DNA from: a virus
DNA: 22,547 nt
Direction: 5' to 3' (one strand)
Virus record (IMG/VR): IMGVR_UViG_3300032086_002368
Coordinates: 1-22,547 of that record
The notes below the pieces were generated by a model. That model was not told the DNA's origin. It saw nothing but the letters and a program-made list of their open reading frames with translations, and searched no databases. Positions within the stretch are counted from its first letter, which is position 1. Every line of letters starts with the position of its first letter. The position numbers were made by a program, and so were the translations under genes. This document shows positions 7,558-14,355 of this stretch, piece after piece.

Positions 7558-7910
7558 TTTTCAATTTTCATTTCTAATGCAACAAGCCTTAGTCCGTGAC
7601 TTTCAACAGTATCTCGCATCCACTTGGGAGGATATTGAGCCTCAATAGTTGCCATGATTTCACGTCTTTGCTTTTCCATTGCTAGTTCTGCCTCCGCTTT
7701 AGTATAGACATCCTTATTAGCAATATGCTCCAGACTTTGTGAGACAAGCTGGATATTGGTATTTACCTTATTGAGCGACTGCACCACCCAGACATTGAAG
7801 CCAATAATGAATGGCAAGCCTATTGCAAACGTGCCGATACACGCCCGAAATAAGATCGACCATTTTCCGTCGAGGTTTCCGATGTGTGTATCTATTTCTT
7901 CGTCACTCAT
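7554..7910 (-). CDS. Single-TM coiled-coil protein, lysis-cassette candidate (118 aa)
   Basis: I prefer the ATG at 7910 (MSDEEIDTHIG), 2 bases past the upstream stop and with a GGA about 10 nt ahead. An alternative start at 7940 would overlap the previous gene by 28 bases and add MVRRSERNLE. After about 17 residues comes a hydrophobic segment, LFRACIGTFAIGLPFIIGFN (about residues 20-39). A long polar helical part with coiled-coil character follows, ending in LRLVALEMKIEK. One membrane helix plus a soluble coil could be a holin, an inner-membrane spanin or a structural anchor. It lies directly before the XhlA-like gene (ATGA). I cannot assign a family. Confidence 0.65.
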   Translation of the reverse strand: MSDEEIDTHIGNLDGKWSILFRACIGTFAIGLPFIIGFNVWVVQSLNKVNTNIQLVSQSLEHIANKDVYTKAEAELAMEKQRREIMATIEAQYPPKWMRDTVESHGLRLVALEMKIEK

Positions 7911-7912
7911 TT

Positions 7913-8176
7913 CTAAATTCCGTTCGGATCTACGTACCACGAATCGTCTGGATCTTCCATACGTGCCTTAACCTCATCGCCTGTCAGTACCGTAGTTCCG
8001 TACAATGCGTAAGGCTTGCTCCCGCAATACTCCACAATGTAGTTGCCGTCTGGCATAGGTGTCGGACTGATAATCACATCGTAATCAAAGGTATCTTGAA
8101 TTTGCTGGATCTTACTAGCGTCCAGTGTGTCAACCTTTGCCTGGTCACAGATTGCGTATTTATGTTCTACACTCAT
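7913..8176 (-). CDS. Unassigned small protein (87 aa)
   Basis: The ATG at 8176 overlaps the TGA of the LamG-like gene (ATGA), so coupling is likely. The protein is acidic and mixed alpha/beta, with DTLDASKIQQIQDTFDYDV (about residues 16-34), a PMPDGNYIVEYCG strand-turn-strand (about 40-52) and a DDSWYVDPNGI tail. There is no TM segment, signal peptide or recognisable motif. It sits between a lectin-like protein and the membrane cassette, so it may be a small fibre accessory or chaperone. I do not recognise it. Confidence 0.6.
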   Translation of the reverse strand: MSVEHKYAICDQAKVDTLDASKIQQIQDTFDYDVIISPTPMPDGNYIVEYCGSKPYALYGTTVLTGDEVKARMEDPDDSWYVDPNGI

Positions 8177-8925
8177 GATGGTACGCTTGTTGAAAATGTT
8201 GGGCCATTTGTAAGAGTGCCATTATTACTACCACTGCCTTGGTCCGTGATAGTTGTACCTGTGCCACCATTATTGTCGCCCATCCTCCACCAATTCAAGG
8301 GAGAGTAACTTGATATATCAGTAGGCATACCACCGTTGTAAATTGCGGTTGCGTCTGATGCAGATAAAGCAATGGTGTGTGTGCTTACTTCATCAACTAA
8401 ACCTTTGTAGTAAGCACCTTCACGTTGTCCAACCGAAACATTATCTCCACAAGACGCTGAAGTTGTTGATGGGGCTACTCCTGTGTCATTCGCTCGTTGG
8501 ACACCATTAAGATAGACATAGCGATCTCCATTGTCAAAGACAACGAGAACATGATTCCATTGGCCAGATGGAGCATAAGTGGACATACTATTAACCTGAA
8601 GTGAACCAGCAGCAGAACCAGACCGAACAACAAAGTAGAAAATATCTAGGTCATAATTAGGAGCAAGGCCGATATTATTATTAGCTACTGCTCCCCATGC
8701 ACCAAACATATTCCCTGTTGAGTTGTCTACAGAACCATTAAACCACATACTTATGGAAAACTCAGATAATGAATTTAATCCCGATATTGCCCCCGCAGCC
8801 ATGTGGTCATTTACACCATCAAAATTGACTGAGTAAGTATTTATCAATGCCTGTGATGAAGACGCAGCCTCAATGTCAGCAGCGGCTGTAGTAGCTTTTG
8901 CAGTACCTGTAAAACGTAACGGCAT
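8173..8925 (-). CDS. LamG/concanavalin-like lectin-domain virion protein (250 aa)
   Basis: The pattern of a LamG-like (laminin G 3) jelly-roll is visible from about residue 30 to the end: SVNFDGVNDHM (32-42), FSISMWFNG (56-64), QWNHVLVVFDNGDRYVYLNG (122-141), GLVDEVSTHTIALSASDATA (175-194), then a NWWRMGDNN motif (211-219). Such domains bind glycans or act as adhesion modules, and in phages they occur in fibres, head decorations or receptor-binding proteins. The first 30 residues are Ala/Thr-rich and could attach the lectin to the virion. It overlaps the 159-aa gene upstream (TAATG) and the 87-aa gene downstream (ATGA). A receptor-binding role is inferred. Confidence 0.78.
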   Translation of the reverse strand: MPLRFTGTAKATTAAADIEAASSSQALINTYSVNFDGVNDHMAAGAISGLNSLSEFSISMWFNGSVDNSTGNMFGAWGAVANNNIGLAPNYDLDIFYFVVRSGSAAGSLQVNSMSTYAPSGQWNHVLVVFDNGDRYVYLNGVQRANDTGVAPSTTSASCGDNVSVGQREGAYYKGLVDEVSTHTIALSASDATAIYNGGMPTDISSYSPLNWWRMGDNNGGTGTTITDQGSGSNNGTLTNGPTFSTSVPS

Positions 8926-9404
8926 TATGCACCCTCAATAGTGAGGTGTAAGCGGATTGTGATACCACTGGCGGTATGTGTGGGCGTTGCTGCACCTCGT
9001 AGTACACCACCAATGTAAATGCTTCCTGCCTCCACATTAAATGGAATTGGAGTAAATGCAGCAGGCTTGATCACCTGACTACCAACTAGATCCTCATAAG
9101 TATCTCCAGTATCTACATAACTCAGGATGGTTGCTGCATCTGCGTCACTGATAGTTACCGCACTATTGACTGTGCCTAAGCTTGCAGTAGAACTATCACT
9201 CACGTAGACTGTGATCTGGTTGCCGTTATCATCTTTATCAAGAAGACTGAATCCATTGATTGTTCCCTTTACTTGATCTCCCTGTCCTAGTGCTACCTCC
9301 GTGAAGTTAAACAGCACATCGTTTTGTGCATAGGCGTTGGTATCAAGTGTTGGCGTAACGTCTACTACTAGACTTTTGAAATTACTGAGTGTCTGTGCTC
9401 CCAT
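8925..9404 (-). CDS. Beta-rich virion/fibre-associated protein (159 aa)
   Basis: The start at 9404 is supported by the best Shine-Dalgarno of the block, AAGGAG (complement of 9412-9417), which overlaps the stop of the adaptor gene. The protein is almost all beta-strand in character. It has VDVTPTLDTNAYAQNDVLFN (about residues 14-33), INGFSLLDKDDNGNQITVYV (about 49-68), an acidic loop (about 80-105), and a strand-rich end that includes VEAGSIYIGGVLRGAATPTH and IRLHLTIEGA. The Asp/Asn-rich turn LDKDDNGNQ resembles the loops in the two decoration-like proteins upstream, but I cannot show homology. It is probably a capsid or tail surface protein. The adjacent LamG-like protein overlaps its stop. 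Confidence 0.65.
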   Translation of the reverse strand: MGAQTLSNFKSLVVDVTPTLDTNAYAQNDVLFNFTEVALGQGDQVKGTINGFSLLDKDDNGNQITVYVSDSSTASLGTVNSAVTISDADAATILSYVDTGDTYEDLVGSQVIKPAAFTPIPFNVEAGSIYIGGVLRGAATPTHTASGITIRLHLTIEGA

Positions 9405-9411
9405 TGTCGTT

Positions 9412-9417
9412 CTCCTT
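9412..9417 (-). promoter_or_regulatory. Strong Shine-Dalgarno (AAGGAG) of the 159-aa gene
   Basis: AAGGAG on the minus strand lies 7 nt before ATG 9404 and overlaps the TAA of the adaptor gene. Most genes in this block lack such a site, so it suggests strong independent initiation here. Confidence 0.6.
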
Positions 9418-10321
9418 AGTTCCAGGGTACTGTTGTATGATGTGTCGTGTATTGAGTGAAAGTGGTCTGGCCTTGCTGTCGTTCCAGCCTATCGAGTTCA
9501 TTAATAATAATTTCCTCTGCCCTACGCTCTGCGGCTTGAGCTTTTTCTGTCTGGCGTGTCGCATGTAACCAGTCTGCATAAGCACCTTGTATAGCATATT
9601 CACTCCAGACGTAAAGAAAATCTGTATCACCCGATGCGTAAATTGCTTTCGGGAATCCATAAGTAATCCACACTGGAGCAGTAGATGTGCGGTTCATTAA
9701 TAATGCCTCACCAAGTTCTGCGGCATCTACATTATCATAAACCAACTTAAATGGAATCTCTGTAGCTCCGTAGTTACCAGAACAAGGATCGTCTTCCGTT
9801 ACCCTGAATAACTCGTATATGGTATCAGTGCTGTCGCCATCTGTGCCAAAGTCAATATACGCATTGAGGCTTGCCGTAGCTTCTGCACCACTACCTGCAC
9901 CACCAGCAAAAGATACAGCAGGCACACTAGCGTAACCACTACCTTCATTGGTAACTGCAATGCCATTAACTTCACCATCTGCATTGATCGTTGCAGTGCC
10001 TGTTGCTTGTGTGCCTCCACCTCCTGGTGCTGCAATCGTTACTGTAGGTGCTGACGTATATCCACTGCCGCCATTATTGACTGCTACGGATCTCACACGT
10101 ACATCGGGGATAACTTGCTTAACTCGTGTAGCTTCTGGCCACCTAGCACGTTCCCTTGCCCACCTAGCATACTTATTGATCGACTCCAGTGCAGCGTTGG
10201 CTTCATCCTCATTGAGTTGAGTAAGACCGCATTTGTGCCTGAACTTGTCAATGAGTGTACCAGCAGTGAAGCTTGTGGTGGGGCCACCTGATGTGATTGT
10301 ACCTACGCTTACTGTTCTCAT
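9416..10321 (-). CDS. Probable head-tail adaptor (connector) with inserted Gly-rich repeats (301 aa)
   Basis: The N-terminal part is helical, with [20 protein letters not shown] (about residues 23-42) and a helix with [20 protein letters not shown] (about 48-67). The C-terminal part (about 195-295) is also helical and ends in [20 protein letters not shown]. This layout fits the adaptor proteins (T7 gp11, P22 gp4 type) that sit under the portal. Between the halves, at about residues 77-154, are two tandem Gly-rich beta repeats: [20 protein letters not shown], then [20 protein letters not shown]. They look like a surface insertion. The start overlaps the stop of the 112-aa gene (ATGA). The adaptor role is inferred from position, size and helix pattern. 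Confidence 0.65.
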   Translation of the reverse strand: MRTVSVGTITSGGPTTSFTAGTLIDKFRHKCGLTQLNEDEANAALESINKYARWARERARWPEATRVKQVIPDVRVRSVAVNNGGSGYTSAPTVTIAAPGGGGTQATGTATINADGEVNGIAVTNEGSGYASVPAVSFAGGAGSGAEATASLNAYIDFGTDGDSTDTIYELFRVTEDDPCSGNYGATEIPFKLVYDNVDAAELGEALLMNRTSTAPVWITYGFPKAIYASGDTDFLYVWSEYAIQGAYADWLHATRQTEKAQAAERRAEEIIINELDRLERQQGQTTFTQYTTHHTTVPWN

Positions 10322-10656
10322 GACTGTGCTTTGTGGCTAGGGTTGTCCCTATACCAGTCCTTTACGAAGGTTTTATCACTCCAGCAGTCTTCACCATAGT
10401 GCTGCATTGCTCTGAAAAAGTGACGGGCAGGGATGCATCCCTTTAGTTTTCCCAACCCGTCTACTGTGTGGTTGCCAGTTTCTCTTGCTTCCCGTCTTGC
10501 TACGGCATCATAAGTAGCAACCTTGTGTCTTTCAAGGTCTACCTCATGACGCAAGTAGCGATCCATGTTTCTCATCCATTGTGAACCATTACCTAAATGC
10601 CCCCATTCAGGCAGGTACACTTGTGGTGCGTTTGCTGTTCCTTTTAATTCTGCCAT
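10318..10656 (-). CDS. Conserved-looking 112-aa protein of the head-tail region
   Basis: This small, basic, helical protein is rich in Trp, Arg and His. It has [20 protein letters not shown] (about residues 13-32), a basic helix ([20 protein letters not shown], about 36-55) and a C-terminal [20 protein letters not shown] (about 74-93). The ATG at 10656 lies 2 bases after the stop of the 179-aa gene, and its own stop overlaps the adaptor start. It has no TM segment or signal peptide. The conserved-looking Trp and Gly residues suggest a compact fold. The position could fit a head-completion or small tail protein. I do not recognise the family. Confidence 0.6.
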   Translation of the reverse strand: MAELKGTANAPQVYLPEWGHLGNGSQWMRNMDRYLRHEVDLERHKVATYDAVARREARETGNHTVDGLGKLKGCIPARHFFRAMQHYGEDCWSDKTFVKDWYRDNPSHKAQS

Positions 10657-10658
10657 AA

Positions 10659-11198
10659 TTACAGAAGGTTGCCAAAGATAGCGTCTACTATGATACGAAG
10701 TCTACCTGCGGTTGCTGAACTTAGCTTACCGCCTACCACTGATAATAATACTTCCAAATAAACCGTACTAGACGTTTCATCGTAAGAGTAGATTTTTGCG
10801 GTTTTAGAACCACCAAGAGTCACTGTAACATCATCTGTTTCACCATTGGAACTGGTTGTGTCCGTAGTATTGGTGTAAGCACCATCTGCTTCATGTGCTC
10901 TTGATGTTTCAGAAAAACCCTGTAGGTTTTTAGAGGTCATAAAACCATCCGAGTCATTAGCATCTCCGATAGCAAAGGCAGCATTAGGTGCTCCTGCAAA
11001 ATCTTCCTCAATAATCGCATACACGCCCTTTACAATAGTGCCTGTACGTAATGGAAATAATTGATAGGTCTGCTGGTCATTGATTGCCTCGTCACTCGGT
11101 GCGTTGTCCACCAATTGCTTCCAGTCGATGACGTAACTCAACGCTGGTTCGTTTTCTGATGGAGCACCTAGCCCCACGTTTATGTCTGTATTAGCCAT
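10659..11198 (-). CDS. Decoration-like virion protein, paralogue of the 161-aa protein (179 aa)
   Basis: A beta-rich, acidic protein. Residues of about 23-95 follow the same pattern as the 161-aa protein encoded just upstream: a VIDWKQLV start, a TYQLFPLRTGTIVKG strand pair, a DF segment, then the loop AIGDANDSDGFMTSKNLQGF. The 161-aa protein has VITWEDFL, TYTLAIPAGSVVTD and VGDGDDDNGYLTDFQL at the same places. I take the two as paralogues. A capsid decoration or cement role is inferred from the place right after the major capsid gene. The start is unusual: a terminator hairpin ends 11 nt before the ATG at 11198, and no Shine-Dalgarno is visible. Confidence 0.68.
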   Translation of the reverse strand: MANTDINVGLGAPSENEPALSYVIDWKQLVDNAPSDEAINDQQTYQLFPLRTGTIVKGVYAIIEEDFAGAPNAAFAIGDANDSDGFMTSKNLQGFSETSRAHEADGAYTNTTDTTSSNGETDDVTVTLGGSKTAKIYSYDETSSTVYLEVLLSVVGGKLSSATAGRLRIIVDAIFGNLL

Positions 11199-11205
11199 GA
11201 TAAAG

Positions 11206-11258
11206 AAAAGGGGGTACTCAGGAATAAAGAAACATGGAAAAAAGACCTGAGTACCCCC
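11206..11258 (-). terminator. Rho-independent terminator after the capsid/decoration genes
   Basis: Perfect 13-bp inverted repeat: GGGGGTACTCAGG (11210-11222) and CCTGAGTACCCCC (11246-11258), with a 23-nt loop. On the minus strand a TTTTC tract follows immediately, then the ATG of the next gene. The loop also carries a T-run on the minus strand. The stem is very strong, so only part of the transcription should pass into the adaptor and tail genes. Confidence 0.82.
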
Positions 11259-11280
11259 GTGGGATAGAAGTGAATATTAA

Positions 11281-11766
11281 TTAAGCGGTAATCATCCGCC
11301 AGCGGAACTTGATCTCTCCTGCCGTCAGTTCGTTGACACTATAAGCAGTGCCTGTGCTTTGGTCAGGAGTAAACTTCAAGTCAATGGTGTCAGCAGCTGC
11401 ATAAGCTTTGCTTGCGGTTGCGATCAACGCCCCCGTATTGACTTGCTTTACTGTTACTGGTGTACCACTTGCATGAAGTTGGAAGTCGGTAAGGTATCCG
11501 TTATCATCGTCTCCATCCCCCACAATGAGATTTAACTCATCACCAGATCCAGAGTCCGTAAAGTCAGTTACCAATTCTGCTGAGAAGTCCGTAACCACAC
11601 TCCCTGCTGGAATAGCAAGTGTATAAGTGTGGGCGGTACTATCAGCAATAGTACCAATCTTACTAGAGAGGAAATCCTCCCAAGTAATAACTGCTTCGTG
11701 AGTCCAGCCTTGAGCCGCCTCATTGTTAGAGGTGGTGGTTGGTTTTGCGTATGCTGTTGTAGCCAT
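11281..11766 (-). CDS. Putative capsid decoration protein (161 aa)
   Basis: A beta-rich acidic protein encoded directly after the major capsid gene. The Shine-Dalgarno AAGGAG (complement of 11777-11782) lies 10 nt before ATG 11766. Features are VITWEDFLSSKIG (about residues 28-40), HTYTLAIPAGSVVTDFSAEL (about 46-65), an Asp-rich loop VGDGDDDNGYLTDFQLHASG (about 81-100) that could bind a metal ion, and a C-terminal IKFRWRMITA strand. There are no TM or signal features. It resembles the 179-aa protein encoded just downstream. It and the capsid gene share an identical 15-nt start context, and a terminator follows it, so high-level synthesis is likely. The cement or decoration role is inferred from position. 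Confidence 0.68.
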   Translation of the reverse strand: MATTAYAKPTTTSNNEAAQGWTHEAVITWEDFLSSKIGTIADSTAHTYTLAIPAGSVVTDFSAELVTDFTDSGSGDELNLIVGDGDDDNGYLTDFQLHASGTPVTVKQVNTGALIATASKAYAAADTIDLKFTPDQSTGTAYSVNELTAGEIKFRWRMITA

Positions 11767-11776
11767 TGTACTAAAT

Positions 11777-11782
11777 CTCCTT
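11777..11782 (-). promoter_or_regulatory. Shine-Dalgarno (AAGGAG) of the decoration-like gene
   Basis: AAGGAG on the minus strand, 10 nt before ATG 11766, lies in the short gap after the capsid gene. It gives this gene its own translation start. Confidence 0.55.
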
Positions 11783-11791
11783 GGTTAGTGA

Positions 11792-12784
11792 TTAGGAGTA
11801 AAGAACACCATGAGCCTTTGGAGAATCAACTCCAAGTGCAGCGATTACTTCGCAGAAACCTCTACGACCTCCGCCTTGATCCTCAAGCTCACTACGAGAC
11901 TCAGCTTTCAAGGTAAATAAGGAATAACTTCCAGTATCGAGAAGCAGAGCACGATCAGTAGGTACTGTTGCAGAATCACTGGTGCGATCCAAGAACAGTG
12001 ACGCAGGAACGATGTTTACCATCCCGAAGTCACCATCGTACTGACGCACGTTAAGAGTGATCTTCTTTGCGTCTGCTGGCTGCGTTACACTCAGGGTGCT
12101 ATCATTGCTGGTAGTGTCTGCACGAGAGAACAACGAAATCTCATGTCGAGTATTTGGTGAAGCCACGCACATCAAAGTGCCATTTGGCATACCATTCTCG
12201 GCATACATATTCTGCATGAGATTATTGAACTCTACCTCAGTAAGACCAGCCCCGAAATCAATGTAGTTGGTGTACTGCTGTGACGCAGGAACATCAGAAG
12301 GATAGTCACCTCCAGCAGTGCCGTTGAATCCTAACCAGCGGAAAATACCACGAGTTTTATATGGAGTCCCTGCACCTGCTTGTTGTTGACGATCCTGAGA
12401 GGAACAAACTGCTGCCTCTACATCACGTTTGATTTCACGAGTGGCAAGTGCCTGTGCTCGTGCGAATTCAGAAGGAACACCTGCGGTATCCACGAGTTCC
12501 TGAATATCAGAGACTTGGAAAGTTCTACGCCACTTCTGGATATAGTTGCCGAGTTTTGCACGATTGACTGCTTTGTTTTCAAAGCTATCTACGTCCTTGC
12601 CTTCGTCGACTCCACCAAAAGATGGTTCCTGTAGTGCGTCCACCTGCCATTCTGGGAATGTTGCGGATGCCTTTTTCTTGGGAGCAGCAGAAGTAACTGG
12701 TGTCATTTCTGGCTCCGACAGTGTGAGAATATCGGTAATTTGTTCCCGATTTCCTGCTGCATTTAAAGTTGTTGCTTTAGCCAT
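11792..12784 (-). CDS. Major capsid protein, SU10/DUF5309 type (330 aa)
   Basis: The family pattern is clear. After an N-terminal arm (NREQITDILTLSEPEMTPVT, about residues 12-31) comes WQVDALQ (46-52), then TFQVSDIQELVDTAG (88-102), SEFARAQALATREIKRDVEA (105-124) and IFRWLGFNG in the following loop. The later part has MPNGTLMCVASPNTRHEISL, a VRQYDGDFGMVNIVPASLFL strand and a C-terminal SRSELEDQGGGRRGFCEVIA. This is the HK97-fold major capsid protein family of phage SU10 (DUF5309), and the length fits. The gene follows the scaffold-like gene by 4 bases (TAG then ATG) and has almost no Shine-Dalgarno, so coupling is likely. It would be the most abundant virion protein, forming the icosahedral shell. 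Confidence 0.9.
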   Translation of the reverse strand: MAKATTLNAAGNREQITDILTLSEPEMTPVTSAAPKKKASATFPEWQVDALQEPSFGGVDEGKDVDSFENKAVNRAKLGNYIQKWRRTFQVSDIQELVDTAGVPSEFARAQALATREIKRDVEAAVCSSQDRQQQAGAGTPYKTRGIFRWLGFNGTAGGDYPSDVPASQQYTNYIDFGAGLTEVEFNNLMQNMYAENGMPNGTLMCVASPNTRHEISLFSRADTTSNDSTLSVTQPADAKKITLNVRQYDGDFGMVNIVPASLFLDRTSDSATVPTDRALLLDTGSYSLFTLKAESRSELEDQGGGRRGFCEVIAALGVDSPKAHGVLYS

Positions 12785-12788
12785 TGTA

Positions 12789-13883
12789 CTAAGAGTTTTT
12801 AAGTTTCAGGTAATTTGCGTATGCGTCTGGACTGCCTGATTTCTCATATGCTTTGTAAGCGGCTGCGATTGCCTTCTGTTTATTCGTAGTAGACTTGGTT
12901 TTAGATACTGCTGCTCCTGCTGGTGCTGGAGGTGCTTTAGGCTTTTTCGGTGCGGCTGCCTTACTTTTTCCCTTTGGGGTTTGCGGTTGCCTTGCCTGTA
13001 TTGCCTTGATCCCTTCGATGGCTACACCCATTAAGAAGCTTGCGTTCGGCATTGTAAGAACTGGTGCGTAGGCAGGATCTGCCATAGCTTGCTCATACAA
13101 CTGGAACTCCTGGGACTCTGGATCGCTATACCAATCAAACAGTTGTCCTGCCTGCTGGTCTGCGGTTGCCTTGTCCTCAATCCACTTCCTTCGTTGGGGT
13201 ATTCCCTTTTTGATGGTCTGTTCGGTATTACGCTTAATCAGCTTCAATTGCTTCTTATCGTACTGTTCCTTACCGATCTTGATGAACTTATTGCCATCTT
13301 CATCGTACTGAACATTATCACCTTCAAACTCATCCCAATCGTCAAGCGTCTCAGAAACCCAATCGAGTGTCTGGTTTAATGTCTCCGCCTCCTTGTCAAG
13401 TGCTTCAATAGTTGTTGCACTCTCAAGTCCTGATGGAGCTTCCTCTTGTCGGGGATTGCCTTTTGAATCTGCCAACTCGTCTTCCAGTGCCTTGTTTTTA
13501 GCAGTCAACTTATTGACCCGCTTATACATGGAACCTCCAAGAAGTTTATTCAACTCCTTCTTCTCGTCGTCAGAGAGGGATTCTAAATCCAAATTATACT
13601 TTGAAAGAACATCAAGCTGCTCGATAGCCTCTTCCTCGTCATCCGAGTCATCAGGTTGTTCGTCAGCGTCCTCAGTTTCCTCTTCAGTTTCGGCATCGAC
13701 ATCAGTATTGTCGTCAGTGTCTAATGCTTCTTCTTCGGTGGATTCTGTGGTTTCTTCGTCGGACGCTCCTTCATCAGATTGCGGCAAGAACCGCTGTGTT
13801 AAATCTTCAAGAGAGAGATTGCCCGAACCTTCGTCCGTTACCTCGTTTGGGGCGGTATCCGTGACCCCGTCTTGTGTATTCAT
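12789..13883 (-). CDS. Scaffolding protein-like, acidic N-terminus (364 aa)
   Basis: The first 90 residues are extremely acidic (Asp/Glu/Ser/Thr), then come helical segments (DLESLSDDEKKELNKLLGGS, about 99-118; coiled-coil-like KRVNKLTAKNKALEDELADS, about 121-140). A Lys/Pro/Ala-rich stretch follows (GKSKAAAPKKPKAPPAPAGA, about 303-322), then a short C-terminal helix ending in YANYLKLKNS. This is the usual composition of phage scaffolding proteins, with a basic helical end that could bind the capsid protein, and it lies immediately before the capsid gene. It would act inside the procapsid as a transient core. It is the first gene after a terminator and a promoter-like motif. I see no protease motif. 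Confidence 0.8.
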   Translation of the reverse strand: MNTQDGVTDTAPNEVTDEGSGNLSLEDLTQRFLPQSDEGASDEETTESTEEEALDTDDNTDVDAETEEETEDADEQPDDSDDEEEAIEQLDVLSKYNLDLESLSDDEKKELNKLLGGSMYKRVNKLTAKNKALEDELADSKGNPRQEEAPSGLESATTIEALDKEAETLNQTLDWVSETLDDWDEFEGDNVQYDEDGNKFIKIGKEQYDKKQLKLIKRNTEQTIKKGIPQRRKWIEDKATADQQAGQLFDWYSDPESQEFQLYEQAMADPAYAPVLTMPNASFLMGVAIEGIKAIQARQPQTPKGKSKAAAPKKPKAPPAPAGAAVSKTKSTTNKQKAIAAAYKAYEKSGSPDAYANYLKLKNS

Positions 13884-13912
13884 TATCCAGCGTACTTAGT
13901 CGCAGTTGTCCT

Positions 13913-13942
13913 GCTTTATTATCCGCTAGAAAAATAAGTCAA
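13913..13942 (-). promoter_or_regulatory. Promoter-like motif upstream of the scaffold-capsid unit
   Basis: On the minus strand TTGACT (complement of 13937-13942) is followed by a T-rich stretch and then a GGATAATAAAGC segment ending 30 nt before ATG 13883. It lies just downstream of a terminator. A closely similar 30-nt sequence lies at 17008-17037 before the first late gene. The -10 spacing for the host sigma factor is not ideal, so a phage-specific promoter is also possible. Confidence 0.55.
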
Positions 13943-13969
13943 GTGCAATTATTGGATGGGGGTGGACAT

Positions 13970-14015
13970 AAAAAAGCCCCGCAGAAGGAAAGATATGAAA
14001 AAACTTCTGCGGGGC
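13970..14015 (-). terminator. Rho-independent terminator between the portal unit and the scaffold gene
   Basis: A perfect 12-bp GC-rich inverted repeat GCCCCGCAGAAG (13976-13987) and CTTCTGCGGGGC (14004-14015), with a 16-nt loop. On the minus strand TTTTTT follows directly. As in the terminator at 11206-11258, the loop itself starts with a T-run on this strand. Confidence 0.87.
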
Positions 14016-14071
14016 ACACTATGCCACTATATAGACTATGTATTAACCAATAAGAAAGTGAATCTGTTATT

Positions 14072-14341
14072 CTACAACTCTTCTTCTGTGTCAAGTCCTT
14101 CCAGAAAGAAATCTACAGGATTGTCTATCTTCTTCAGTAAATCTCGGTAGCATCGCATGATACCAGTATTTATTAAATGCTCACTGGTATTCATGCCGCC
14201 ACCATTGGATAATACTGGATTGGCTACATACTCAGCAGATTCCTCATTGGAGTCCTTGAGTAACTGCCAGAATATCTGGAAGTGATGGTTTAGTTTGAGG
14301 TCGTTAATAGCGACCACCAATTCTTTAGGTGTGTATTCCAT
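14072..14341 (-). CDS. Unassigned 89-aa protein downstream of portal
   Basis: A small, acidic helical protein encoded 14 nt after the portal stop. It starts MEYTPKELVVAINDLKLNHH and contains FQIFWQLLKDSNEESAEYVA (about residues 22-41), then a Gly-rich turn (NGGGM), a helix with MRCYRDLLKKIDN, and an acidic end (DTEEEL). There is no TM segment. It is the last gene before a strong terminator, so it belongs to the portal transcript. It may be a head-assembly accessory. I do not recognise the family. Confidence 0.65.
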   Translation of the reverse strand: MEYTPKELVVAINDLKLNHHFQIFWQLLKDSNEESAEYVANPVLSNGGGMNTSEHLINTGIMRCYRDLLKKIDNPVDFFLEGLDTEEEL

Positions 14342-14355
14342 GTTTCATATTACAG

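Noticed and set aside
7554-7940. Start of the TM protein at 7940
   Set aside because: It would overlap the 87-aa gene by 28 bases, while ATG 7910 fits the close spacing seen elsewhere.
13393-13899. 168-aa plus-strand frame rich in Ser
   Set aside because: It is the complement of the acidic Asp/Glu/Ser-rich codons of the scaffold protein; the composition is an artefact of those codons.
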